Shown: one piece after another, positions 55,141 through 64,000 of the stretch
Numbering within the stretch: position 1 is the stretch's first letter
Layout: the number at the start of each line of letters is the position of its first letter
From: Arion vulgaris
Lineage: Eukaryota; Mollusca; Gastropoda; Stylommatophora; Arionidae
Length of the DNA stretch: 64,000 bases
Assembly (NCBI GenBank): GCA_020796225.1
Contig: CM036756.1
Coordinates: 54,590,616-54,654,615 of the forward strand
Reading direction: 5' to 3'
Notes under the pieces: generated by a model
The model's database searches: none
What the model was told of the DNA's origin: nothing
The model's input: only the letters and a program-made list of their open reading frames with translations
Made by a program: the position numbers and the translations under genes

Positions 55141-55149
55141 ATCTAGTTA

Positions 55150-55320
55150 GAGAGGGACTCTGTGACGTGGAGGTAAAATATTGGCATCTCGCTCAATAGT
55201 AACTCGGTTCGTTGTTCCCTCATGGATTTCTTCGATTTTTCAAGAGATCCATGATTTCAGTGTAGGTAAGATGAAATTCATAGCCCTATCGGAAACGGGG
55301 AATACAATGACGGTTTTATA
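55150..55320 (+). mobile_element. SINE-F 5' fragment
   Basis: 'gagggactctgtgacgtgga', 'gtaactcggttcgttgttcc', 'caagagatccatgatttcag' and 'tgtaggtaagatgaaattc' match 14645-14770. The 3' half and tail are missing. Confidence 0.75.
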
Positions 55321-55374
55321 TTGAATTCTCATAAAATGAGTTAATTTTTATTTCTTAATGTTTGTTTCATCACT

Positions 55375-58025
55375 ATCTGGTCAACCACTATTAACAACTG
55401 TTATAAGAAAGAGAAGATGGAGATATGTTGGGCACACCTTGAGGAGAAATGTCTGGTCAACCACTAGTAACAACTGTTATAAGAAAGAGAAGATGGAGAT
55501 ATGTTGGGCACACCTTGAGGAGAAATATCTGGTCAACCACTATTAACAACTGTTATAAGAAAGAGAAGATTGAGATATGTTGGGCACACCTTGAGTAGAA
55601 ATATCTGGTCAACCACTATTAACAACTGTTATAAGAAAGAGAAGATGGAGATATGTTGGGCACACCTTGAGGAGAAATGTCTGGTCAACCACTAGTAACA
55701 ACTGTTATAAGAAAGAGAAGATGGAGATATGTTGGGCACACCTTGAGGAGAAATGTCTGGTCAACCACTAGTAACAACTGTTATAAGAAAGAGAAGATTG
55801 AGATATGTTGGGCACACCTTGAGGAGAAATATCTGGTCAACCACTATTAACAACTGTTATAAGAAAGAGAAGATGGAGATATGTTGGGCACACCTTGAGG
55901 AGAAATGTCTGGTCAACCACTAGTAACAACTGTTATAAGAAAGAGAAGATGGAGATATGTTGGGCACACCTTGAGGAGAAATATCTGGTCAACCACTATT
56001 AACAACTGTTATAAGAAAGAGAAGATTGAGATATGTTGGGCACACCTTGAGTAGAAATATCTGGTCAACCACTATTAACAACTGTTATAAGAAAGAGAAG
56101 ATGGAGATATGTTGGGCACACCTTGAGAGAAATGTCTGGTCAACCACTAGTAACAACTGTTATAAGAAAGAGAAGATGGAGATATGTTGGGCACACCTTG
56201 AGGAGAAATGTCTGGTCAACCACTAGTAACAACTGTTATAAGAAAGAGAAGATTGAGATATGTTGGGCACACCTTGAGGAGAAATATCTGGTCAACCACT
56301 ATTAACAACTGTTATAAGAAAAAGAAGATGGAGATATGTTGGGCACACCTTGAGGAGAAATGTCTGGTCAACCACTAGTAACAACTGTTATAAGAAGAGA
56401 AGATGGAGATATGTTGGGCACACCTTGGGAAATTCTGGTCAACCACATACAACTGTTATAGAAGGAAGATGGAGATATGTTGGGACACTTGAGAGAAATG
56501 TCTGGTCAACCACTAGTAACAACTGTTATAAGAAAGAGAAGATGGAGATATGTTGGGCACACCTTGAGGAGAAATGTCTGGTCAACCACTAGTAACAACT
56601 GTTATAAGAAAGAGAAGATTGAGATATGTTGGGCACACCTTGAGAGAAATATCTGGTCAACCACTATTAACAACTGTTATAAGAAATAGAAGATTGAGAT
56701 ATGTTGGGCACACCTTGAGGAGAAATGTCTGGTCAACCACAAGTGACAACTGTTATAAGAAAGAGAAGATTGAGATATGTTGGGCACACCTTGAGGAGAA
56801 ATGTCTGGTCAACCACTATTAACAACTGTTATAAGAAAGAGAAGATTGAGATATGTTGGGCACACCTTGAGAGAAATATCTGGTCAACCACTAGTAACAA
56901 CTGTTATAAGAAAGAGAAGATGGAGATATGTTGGGCACACCTTGAGAGAAATGTCTGGTCAACCACTAGTAACAACTGTTATAAGAAAGAGAAGATGGAG
57001 ATATGTTGGGCACACCTTGAGAGAAATGTCTGGTCAACCACTAGTAACAACTGTTATAAGAAAGAGAAGATGAGATATGTTGGGCACACCTTGAGGAGAA
57101 ATGTCTGGTCAACCACAAGTGACAACTGTTATAAGAAAGAGAAGATGGAGATATGTTGGGCACACCTTGAGGAGAAATATCTGGTCAACCACTATTAACA
57201 ACTGTTATAAGAAGGAAAAGATTGAGATATGTTGGGCACACCTTGAGGAGAAATATCTGGTCAACCACTATTAACAACTGTTATAAGAAGAAAGATTGAG
57301 ATATGTTGGGCACACCTTGAGAGAAATATCTGGTCAACCACTAGTAACAACTGTTATAAGAAAGAGAAGATGGAGATATGTTGGGCACACCTTGAGGAGA
57401 ATGTCTGGTCAACCACTAGTAACAACTGTTATAAGAAAGAGAAGATTGAGATATGTTGGGCACACCTTGAGGAGAAATATCTGGTCAACCACTATTAACA
57501 ACTGTTATAAGAAGGAAAAGATTGAGATATGTTGGGCACACCTTGAGGAGAAATATCTGGTCAACCACTATTAACAACTGTTATAAGAAGAAAGATTGAG
57601 ATATGTTGGCACACCTTGAGAGAAATATCTGGTCAACCACTAGTAACAACTGTTATAAGAAAGAGAAGATTGAGATATGTTGGGCACACCTTGAGAGAAT
57701 TCTGGTCAACCACTAGTAACAACTGTTATAAGAAAGAGAAGATGAGATATGTTGGGCACACCTTGAGGAGAATGAATACAACTTGAATATTGAGAAGTAG
57801 GCATTAGAGAATTAAGAAATGCAGGCATTGAAGGGGTCAAGAAAAGAAGACGACCTAAGGAAACCCTGAAACAAACTTTGCTGAGAGAGGCAAGACATAC
57901 CGGTCTCAGTTCCATGGAGGAGATTGAGGACGTTGCCCACGATAGAGCGGTATGGAGAAATTGCTTGCAATCCATATGTAACATATAACGGTACGAGGGG
58001 AATTATTATTATTATTATTATGTTT
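55375..58025 (+). mobile_element. LINE-X 3' end swollen by a 76-bp coding-derived array
   Basis: After the array, LINE-X continues in normal order: 'ggtcaagaaaagaagacgac', 'ctgaaacaaactttgctgag', 'gttccatggaggagattgag', 'gatagagcggtatggagaaa', 'catataacggtacgagggga' and an (ATT)n tail (58000-58020). This is colinear with 62690-62925. Upstream LINE-X sequence is missing, so the array starts at the truncated 5' end. Confidence 0.9.
55378..57770 (+). repeat. 76-bp array amplified from LINE-X ORF2 (about 31 copies)
   Basis: Unit 'tctggtcaaccactagtaac', 'aactgttataagaaagagaa', 'gatggagatatgttgggcac' and 'accttgaggagaaatg'. The source segment occurs once at 62624-62700 and encodes 'SGQPLVTTVIRKRRWRYVGH' followed by TLRRN. 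Two unit types (tagtaac/tattaac with gatgg/gattg) alternate in blocks. Copies near 56395-56510 have several small deletions. Frames of 60-157 codons are repeat artefacts. Confidence 0.96.
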
Positions 58026-58084
58026 ATTGACCTACACGCTTATTATGTACAACTATGACAAGATCTTCATGATCTGTTTGAGTT

Positions 58085-58205
58085 TTGTTTGTCTCTCTTT
58101 CTGTTTCTGTTTTACTTTCTACAGTGTGGGGTCGCAGACCCCACGTCAACCCCTTTTACGGCATTTGAGACAGTAGTTCTATTCTTCACTACCCTGGAAC
58201 CATAA
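58085..58205. repeat. Rep-H dispersed repeat, copy 2
   Basis: Counterpart of 8835-8955; see the shared 'tctgtttctgttttac', 'cagtgtgggg' and 'attcttcactaccctggaac' landmarks. 58206-58559 shows nothing else recognised. Confidence 0.5.
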
Positions 58206-58559
58206 GATATATACATAACTTACCTACAAATTCCAACTAACCAAATGTCAACACCCAATATCAGTATTCACATAATTTCTCTCGCCGATGACAGAAATAG
58301 GTCGATATTCGCATAATATCAATCACCATAGACAGAAGCTGAATAGATATTGTAAATAATGTGAAACTAGGTGACTAGAAATAATCATAAATACAGATTC
58401 GTGGACGATAGCATGACAAATAATGATTATGGAAATGCATATATGGAGAGAGCACACATATGAATATGACAAACCCTCCGGAAACAATATACCATTCTTA
58501 AAACAATCGTGGCCAACACTAAATAAGACCGAATAGCTCAGTCGCAAAACAAATTCCGT

Positions 58560-59175
58560 TGAAAGGGTCTGATTTTATATATGTTATAAACATTTGGATG
58601 TGAGTTTAAAATTGTATTCACTTTGAATCAGTTTATGTATTGATGAAAAGTGTTAATAATACTGTTATTCCATATTGTTTTAATTAGTTTGTGTCATAAA
58701 GATGAAAAGTGTTAATAATACTGTTATTCCATATTGTTTTAATTAGTTTGTGTCATAAAGATGAAAAGTGTTAATAATACTGTTATTCCATATTGTTTTA
58801 ATTAGTTTGTGTCGTAAAGATGAAAAGTGTTAATAATACTGTTATTCCATATTGTTTTAATTAGTTTGTGTCGTAAAGATGAAAAGTGTTAATAATACTG
58901 TTATTCCATATTGTTTTAATTAGTTTGTGTCATAAAGATGAAATGTGTTAATAATACTGTTATTCCATATTGTTTTAATTAGTTTGTGTCGTAAAGATGA
59001 AAAGTGTTAATAATACTGTTATTCCATATTGTTTTAATTAGTTTGTGTCATAAAGATGAAAAGTGTTAATAATACTGTTATTCCATATTGTTTTAATTAG
59101 TTTGTGTCGTAAAAAAAACCTTGTTTTAGCGTGTTGTGTTGTTTTTAAAATGATTTTGCTTTTATTTAACAATGA
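58560..59175 (+). repeat. Rep-G copy expanded by a 59-bp array
   Basis: Rep-G flanks: 'gtttatgtattgatgaaaag' on the left and 'accttgttttagcgtgttgt' with 'gtttttaaaatgattttgct' on the right, in the order of 26440-26675. Confidence 0.85.
58640..59117 (+). repeat. 59-bp array from Rep-G (about 8 copies)
   Basis: Unit 'gatgaaaagtgttaataata', 'ctgttattccatattgtttt' and 'aattagtttgtgtcataaa', nearly identical copies (cataaa/cgtaaa). It overlaps, but is not the same window of Rep-G as, the 67-bp satellite of 20312-25905. Confidence 0.95.
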
Positions 59176-59176
59176 A

Positions 59177-59350
59177 AAATGAAAATCGTGGCATATCCCT
59201 AAGGACGTAGCCATCAACCACAGTAAACAAGTCGTTGATTTTCTAGGCACCACCTATACGTTCAGTAGTTTGCCATTGCTTTCTGAACGGTGAGGTCTAT
59301 TTATCTTTTGTAAAATTCACAGCAACGAATTTGTTTTCACTTGAGCTCGT
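59177..59350 (-). mobile_element. SINE-B, eroded head
   Basis: 'aatcgtggcatatccctaag', 'gccatcaaccacagtaaaca' and 'ttcagtagtttgccattgct'. The tRNA head is mostly deleted; only 'cttgagct' remains near 59340. Confidence 0.85.
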
Positions 59351-59379
59351 CGACTATATACTAGCGAGTTATACAAGAT

Positions 59380-60030
59380 CTACTCATTGAAGACCATTAA
59401 AAGACAAAGTTAGAGATGAATTGGTAATGTATATCGTAGGCCAATAGTGCTATTGGTTATGGTAGCTTTCCAATTAACATCAAATGGAAAAAGAAGGCCT
59501 GGATGTCCAAAGAGAACATGGAGAAGAACTATTGAAAGACAATTGGTAGATTGTACCTACATGGAGACAAGTGGTAGTTGTAGCCTGGCATGGAGACAAT
59601 TGTAGATTGTAGCCTGGCATGGAGGACAATTGGTAGATTGTAGCCTGCATGGAGACAATTGTAGATTGTAGCCTGGCATGGAGACAATGGGATAACATTG
59701 AAGACCATGGCATAAGACAAGTGGTAGAATGTAAGCTGGCAATAGACATGTGGTAATTGTAGCTCATGGCATGGTAGGACAATTGTCAGATTTACCTCAA
59801 TGGAAGACAATTGGTAGTTGTGCCTGCAAGGAGAGACAATTGGAGATGTAGCCTGACATGGAAGACAAGTGGTAGATTGTAGCCTGGCATGGAGGACAAT
59901 TGGTAGATTGTAGCCTGGCATGGAGGACAATTGGTAGATTGTAGCCTGGCATGGAAGACAATTGGTAGATTGTAGCCTGGCATAGAAGACAATTGGTAGA
60001 TTGTAGCCTGGCATAGAGGACAATTGGAAA
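59380..60030 (+). mobile_element. LINE-W C-terminal fragment expanded by a 31-bp array
   Basis: 'SNGKRRPGCPKRTWRRTIER' is encoded at about 59480-59540 (GRPK-type basic tail), after which the sequence enters the array. The unexpanded homolog is the minus-strand copy at 50860-51150. Confidence 0.75.
59545..60030 (+). repeat. 31-bp array from LINE-W coding sequence
   Basis: About fifteen copies of 'acaattggtagattgtagcc' plus 'tggcatggagg'. Units at 59560-59880 are eroded by deletions; those after 59880 are nearly perfect. One unit reads as 'QLVDCSLAWRTI', parallel to 'ELKDCDLTWQTI' in the copy at 50860-51150. Confidence 0.9.
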
Positions 60031-60421
60031 CACTAGAAAACTATGGGATCAAGGGACAACTGCTAGACAATATCAGAGCAATATACACAAATAGCCACAG
60101 TGTGGTAAGAACAACAAATGGAATAACAGACTCATTCGAAACAAAATCAGGAGTAAGACAGGGTTGTGTGCTCTCATCTCTTCTCTTCAACATATATATA
60201 GACAGAATAGTGAAAGAGGCACAGTGCGAAAAGACCTTATTGACATAGACAATGATCACGACGACCAATTAAATAGCCAAATCAACGAATTGCTTTTTGC
60301 GGACGACCAAAGTTTAATCTATGAAGATGAAGATCAGCTACAATATCACTTGAATTCATTGCTAATAGCATGTAGAAAGTACAACATGAAAATCAACAAA
60401 CATCTCTGTGGCTTCCAATGA
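60015..60421 (+). pseudogene. LINE reverse transcriptase core fragment
   Basis: 'TLENYGIKGQLLDNIRAIYT', 'TKSGVRQGCVLSSLLFNIYI' and, after a frameshift near 60225, 'QINELLFADDQSLI' with the catalytic FADD at 60296-60307, then 'DQLQYHLNSLLIACRKYNMK'. These are the central RT motifs of a LINE ORF2. It is cut off at 60421 and directly follows the LINE-W array, so two different LINE segments are joined. Confidence 0.88.
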
Positions 60422-61110
60422 TCTTATTCATTGTTTGTTCATTGTCCTTCGATAGCACCATTTCATAGACAGATTAACCAACTTATATAAGAGATAAATG
60501 CGCACGAATGTGCATTAATGTTTTGTTTGCTCTTATCGAATATAAGTAGTTTTCCATATATTGTAGATTATGTTTCGAGTGCCAAGTTAAAAAACCAAAG
60601 TGTACGATGATACCACGTAGTTACCACATGATGTCGCTGAAAGAGTGTTCATTTTCTCTTGGCTTGTAAAATTGCGGACAGATCTACGAATTTCTAAAAT
60701 TGTTTTCGGACGCTCAGATTTACTCGTGAAATTAGGACGTGTCTGCAAATATGAGAACGTATGGTAACCATATGCAGTCATGCGTTATACGACAATAACA
60801 TGTTGTAAATACTTTGAAGATGTGTTAGAATAATCTTACCGTTTCAACAGTTACAGTGAAATAATTTCTTATCTAGACAGCCCACTCTGTAACTTTCTCT
60901 GCAACAATTTTAACTTCGAGTTATCGTTTAAGATTAATGAAAGTATTCACAAAGAAAGTATCAAGGGAATAGCAATGTTACTAAGTCTTACAGATAAGAG
61001 GCTATTTATCCTGGTTATATTGACAGTGGTGAAAACGTGACTTCCTTGATAAAGCAGAATGGCAGGATAACATGGGGTCAAGACACGAAGAACCAGTCAC
61101 AGCAAAAGAT
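60422..61110. other. No recognisable feature
   Basis: Nothing identified; short frames only. Confidence 0.35.
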
Positions 61111-61129
61111 CTCCATACAGCAAATGAGA

Positions 61130-61377
61130 ATCGAATGAAAATCGTGGCATATCCTTTACATGACGTAGCCATCACCCCCAGTAAACGAGTTGTCGATTTT
61201 CTAGGCATACTTATACGTTCAGTAGTTTGCCATTGTTTTCTGAACGGTCGGGTCTATTTTTACCAATTGTACAACCCATATACACGAATTTTCTTCCTAA
61301 CTGCGTGCCGTGGCGTTTGAACCAGGTGAGCTTGGGTTGTAATCGAGTTCAATACCGCTTTAGTTAACAGATCGCTA
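61130..61377 (-). mobile_element. SINE-B with target duplication
   Basis: Reverse complement: degraded head type 2 near 61370-61310 (B box 'ggttcaaacgcc'), then the SINE-B body. Flanks 'ctccatacagcaaatg' (61111-61126) and 'ctccatacagcaatg' (61378-61392) form a target duplication. Confidence 0.87.
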
Positions 61378-61454
61378 CTCCATACAGCAATGCAAATCTT
61401 AAAAACTGATACATAGACATTTGACTTAACAGATAGGCCACGAAAGACACCAGA

Positions 61455-61653
61455 AGAGAGGGTTACCCGATATGGCTTGGTTCCCTGTCCGCAGAATGAC
61501 CCACTACCTGCCGAGAGCATTGAACAAAGCACTAACTCCCTAGCTCTCTGGAAAATGCACTCTTAAACAGAACGGTGCAGTCCAGATTCGAATCCACGAC
61601 TTTCGGAACGAAAGGCAGCGGCTTAACTACTTAGCCATAGAGACCCTCGGATC
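61455..61653 (-). mobile_element. SINE-D with tRNA head
   Basis: Reverse complement: 'tctatggctaagtagttaag' (A box), 'gtcgtggattcgaatctgga' (B box), then the body 'gagttagtgctttgttcaat' and 'ggtagtgggtcattctgcgg', as at 5590-5850. Confidence 0.85.
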
Positions 61654-61654
61654 C

Positions 61655-61770
61655 GTACTTTCTGTGACCAAAGGTACACGATGTGTGATGTGGTAAACGT
61701 CACGTCAGTCGTCATTACTTCCCAGTGTGCTCAGTTGAGACTTGGTTGATCTGAGAGTCGTTCATCATAT
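61655..61770 (-). mobile_element. SINE-C body fragment
   Basis: 'gtacacgatgtgtgatgtgg' and 'gtcattacttcccagtgtgc' match the SINE-C body. Head and 3' end are missing. Confidence 0.7.
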
Positions 61771-61774
61771 AGCA

Positions 61775-61900
61775 TGTCCTTTACAAGCCCGTCTAAAAAA
61801 CTCTAGATCTCTAGCAAGTTCTCCCGCCTCCTCCATTGCTATGTACAAGATTTTAAATATCTTTTGCCCCGTCGTCTTGTTCGTTACCTGTATATTGTAA
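61775..61900 (-). mobile_element. LINE-T fragment
   Basis: 'atagcatgtcctttacaagc', 'ctctagcaagttctcccgcc' and 'tcctccat' match 4046-4125. Confidence 0.75.
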
Positions 61901-61904
61901 GAGC

Positions 61905-62165
61905 CTGTATACAGTAGAATTTGGTTGCATTCGTATTAAGTGGCTGACCCACTTCATTCTTTTGTTACTCTGTGTAATTCAAGCTATGTTCTGTCCCAAT
62001 TTTCTTATGCTGATGTTGGTGACTTGTCTTTTCTGGTGTTATTTGTAACTTTTCGTGGGCATCGCATTTCAAATATAGTTTTTTTTTGCATCTGTGCTTT
62101 GTTCATGGTCCATGCTTAGTTTTGGTATCACAAAGTAGGCACGAAAATGCTGTTGAACATCTTGT
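61905..62165 (-). mobile_element. LINE-V fragment
   Basis: Antisense of 43060-43210: 'aagtggctgacccacttcat', 'tcttttgttactctgtgtaa' and 'gatgttggtgacttgtcttt' correspond to the 'KKQRIKWFGHLI' and 'DRITNISIRR' codons. Strongly decayed. Confidence 0.72.
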
Positions 62166-62379
62166 TATTCATTAGCCTCGTCTCAGGTGACAATAGGTTT
62201 TGCGTTACGTAGTTTGTTCTGTGCTGAATAATATTGTCTGTTGTGGCTGTAATGACCTTTTGTGCAGTGACAATCCTTGACACAGTTGCAGCAGGTGAAA
62301 CTGGTGACTCCAGCTGATGTAGAGGATTGTCCTGTGTACTCTTTTATATATATATATATATATAAAAAAAAAAAAACGA
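62166..62379. other. No recognisable feature; short (TA)n and A-run at the end
   Basis: A (TA)n run at 62345-62364 is followed by an A-run, then LINE-X. Confidence 0.4.
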
Positions 62380-62930
62380 ATTGCAAAGCAACATCAGCTT
62401 TTAAAAGTCTAAATAAAATATGGAACTGCAAGTTATATAGTATTAAAACTAAATTACGAATTTTCAATTCAAATGTTGTATCAATCCTAACATATGCCAG
62501 CGAGAGTTGGAAAATGACTAAAGATATAGAAAGCAAGTTGAATGCATTTGAAAATAGATGTCTGCGAAAAATAATGAATATAAAATGGAACGAATTCAGG
62601 AGAAGTGATGAAATCAGAGACATGTCTGGTCAACCACTAGTGACAACTGTTATAAGAAAGAGAAGATGGAGATATGTTGGACACACCTTGAGGAGAAATT
62701 ATCAACGAATATCAAAGCAGGCATTGAAGTGGGATGCAAAGGGTTCAAGAAAGAGAGGTCGACATAAGGAGACCCTGAAGCGAACTTTACTGAGAGAGGC
62801 AGGAAATATCGGTCTCAGTTCCATGGAGGAGATTGAGCGAGTTGCCCAGGATAGAGCGGTATGGAGAAATTACTTGCAGGCCCTATGTAACGTATAACGG
62901 TACGAGAGGAATTATTATTATTATTATATA
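62380..62930 (+). pseudogene. LINE-X ORF2 C-terminal region, best copy
   Basis: A continuous frame gives 'IKTKLRIFNSNVVSILTYAS', 'ESWKMTKDIESKLNAFENRC', 'LRKIMNIKWNEFRRSDEIRD', 'MSGQPLVTTVIRKRRWRYVG', 'KGSRKRGRHKETLKRTLL' and 'MEEIERVAQDRAVWRNYLQA', stop at 62895, then 'taacggtacgagaggaatta' and an (ATT)n tail. This is a 5'-truncated LINE. The segment amplified at 55378-57770 is single here (62624-62700). Confidence 0.9.
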
Positions 62931-63212
<282 letters not shown>

Positions 63213-63399
63213 TTGTCCTTGTTAGTTGCTATTTAGCCTTTGATGTTTCGTTGTGCTTTTAATGACAATACAGGTGTGTGTTGACCAGAGTTAGAAAACT
63301 AACAAATCGTGATTATTTTAGGACAATGACCTAAATACAAGCGTCAACAAGATAACGGTCACAATGTTAAAATGTCGAATCTCGTTTCCAGCTACTATA

Positions 63400-63657
63400 C
63401 AAGGTGTTCAAGATAAAAGTAGCATGTCAAGGGAACCAATCTGGCATATATTTATGAAAATGAGAAGATTCAATTATGACGTGATATAGGTCAAGTACGC
63501 GAGTCTTTTTGTAATTATGGTGCCGGAAGGGGCGATAAACCAATGTGACGTAGGACGAGATTGTCAGAACCGGTTTAAATAGTAAATATACACAAAGCAA
63601 TGTCTACTTGACAACTTTTGATTTGTTAATGGTGCTACTTTTATCTTGAACACCCTG
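63400..63657. mobile_element. Mariner/Tc1-type MITE
   Basis: 258 bp. Left end 'caaggtgttcaagataaaag' plus 'tagca' and right end 'tgctacttttatcttgaaca' plus 'ccctg' are inverted with one mismatch over 25 bases. A TA dinucleotide lies on each side (63398-63399 and 63658-63659), as expected for mariner-superfamily insertion. The interior is noncoding. Confidence 0.88.
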
Positions 63658-63659
63658 TA

Positions 63660-64000
63660 TAATTTCTGCTGTAGCAGCATTCACACACGGGTTGTGATAG
63701 TTACCCACTATCTAGTCTTCCTTATCAGAAATGTATCTATAACCTACTGTGTGTTCCATGTTGTGAATATGATAACATTATGTCTGTGCAGATGACAACT
63801 ACGTGTGCAGGGTTTTAAACAAATGAATATTTCGCTTCTGGTGTGTTGGAGTCGCGTTATCTCGCTCTTGTTACAAGTATTGTTTATGGCAGCTGTAGCA
63901 ACTTCACACCTCCAGGGTTTAGTGTGGATGTATTGTATTGACTGCACAGGTGTTTGTGTTAATATAAACGGACTCACGTGGATCTGTTTCTGAAGTGAAA
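63660..64000. other. No recognisable feature
   Basis: Nothing identified to the end of the window. Confidence 0.35.

Overview
This window looks like repeat-dense, AT-rich DNA from an invertebrate animal nuclear genome. The evidence is non-LTR retrotransposon (LINE) fragments with animal-type reverse transcriptase, RNase H and C-terminal domains, several tRNA-derived SINE families, hAT and mariner-type DNA transposons, long minisatellites and (TA)n tracts. The RNase H-bearing LINE fragments remind me, from memory only, of elements in mollusc genomes; a lophotrochozoan, perhaps a mollusc, is a guess. I recognise no intact host gene. Nearly all long open frames are artefacts of tandem arrays whose unit lacks stop codons. 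Family letters used here (LINE-R, SINE-B, Rep-A and so on) are local labels for sequences that recur inside this window.

Layout. 1-9.6 kb: Rep-A, a 33-bp and a 31-bp array, SINE-C copies (one carrying a 27-bp array), SINE-D, a 29-bp array, and a Rep-A copy swollen by about 70 copies of a 27-bp unit. 10-20 kb: a 57-bp array ending beside a U2 snRNA-like scrap, LINE-U/V pieces, a 43-bp array, SINE-F, a LINE-J RNase H end split by a SINE, LINE-T with a SINE, LINE-R and LINE-X ends, and a perfect hAT-type MITE. 20-26 kb: a 67-bp satellite inside Rep-G. 26-33 kb: Rep-G (unexpanded), a 54-bp array, Rep-A, and a 1.3-kb block followed by its own deletion-riddled copy, then LINE-Y. 34-38 kb: a hAT transposon with TIRs, target duplication and broken transposase, filled by a 41-bp array. 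38-50 kb: SINE and LINE fragments, an odd more GC-rich stretch with an NPGP motif, and 52-, 42- and 68-bp arrays. 50-64 kb: nested LINE-R, a 25-bp array, a hAT MITE with its own array, LINE-X with a 76-bp array, Rep-G with a 59-bp array, LINE-W with a 31-bp array, an RT core, more SINEs, a (TA)n tract and a mariner-type MITE.

Main message: at least ten of the roughly twenty tandem arrays lie inside a mobile-element or dispersed-repeat copy. In most of these the repeat unit matches a segment that is single-copy in another member of the same family in this window. Mobile elements therefore appear to seed local satellite arrays repeatedly here. A second theme is blocks with many small deletions, which suggest unpolished long-read consensus or a false duplication.
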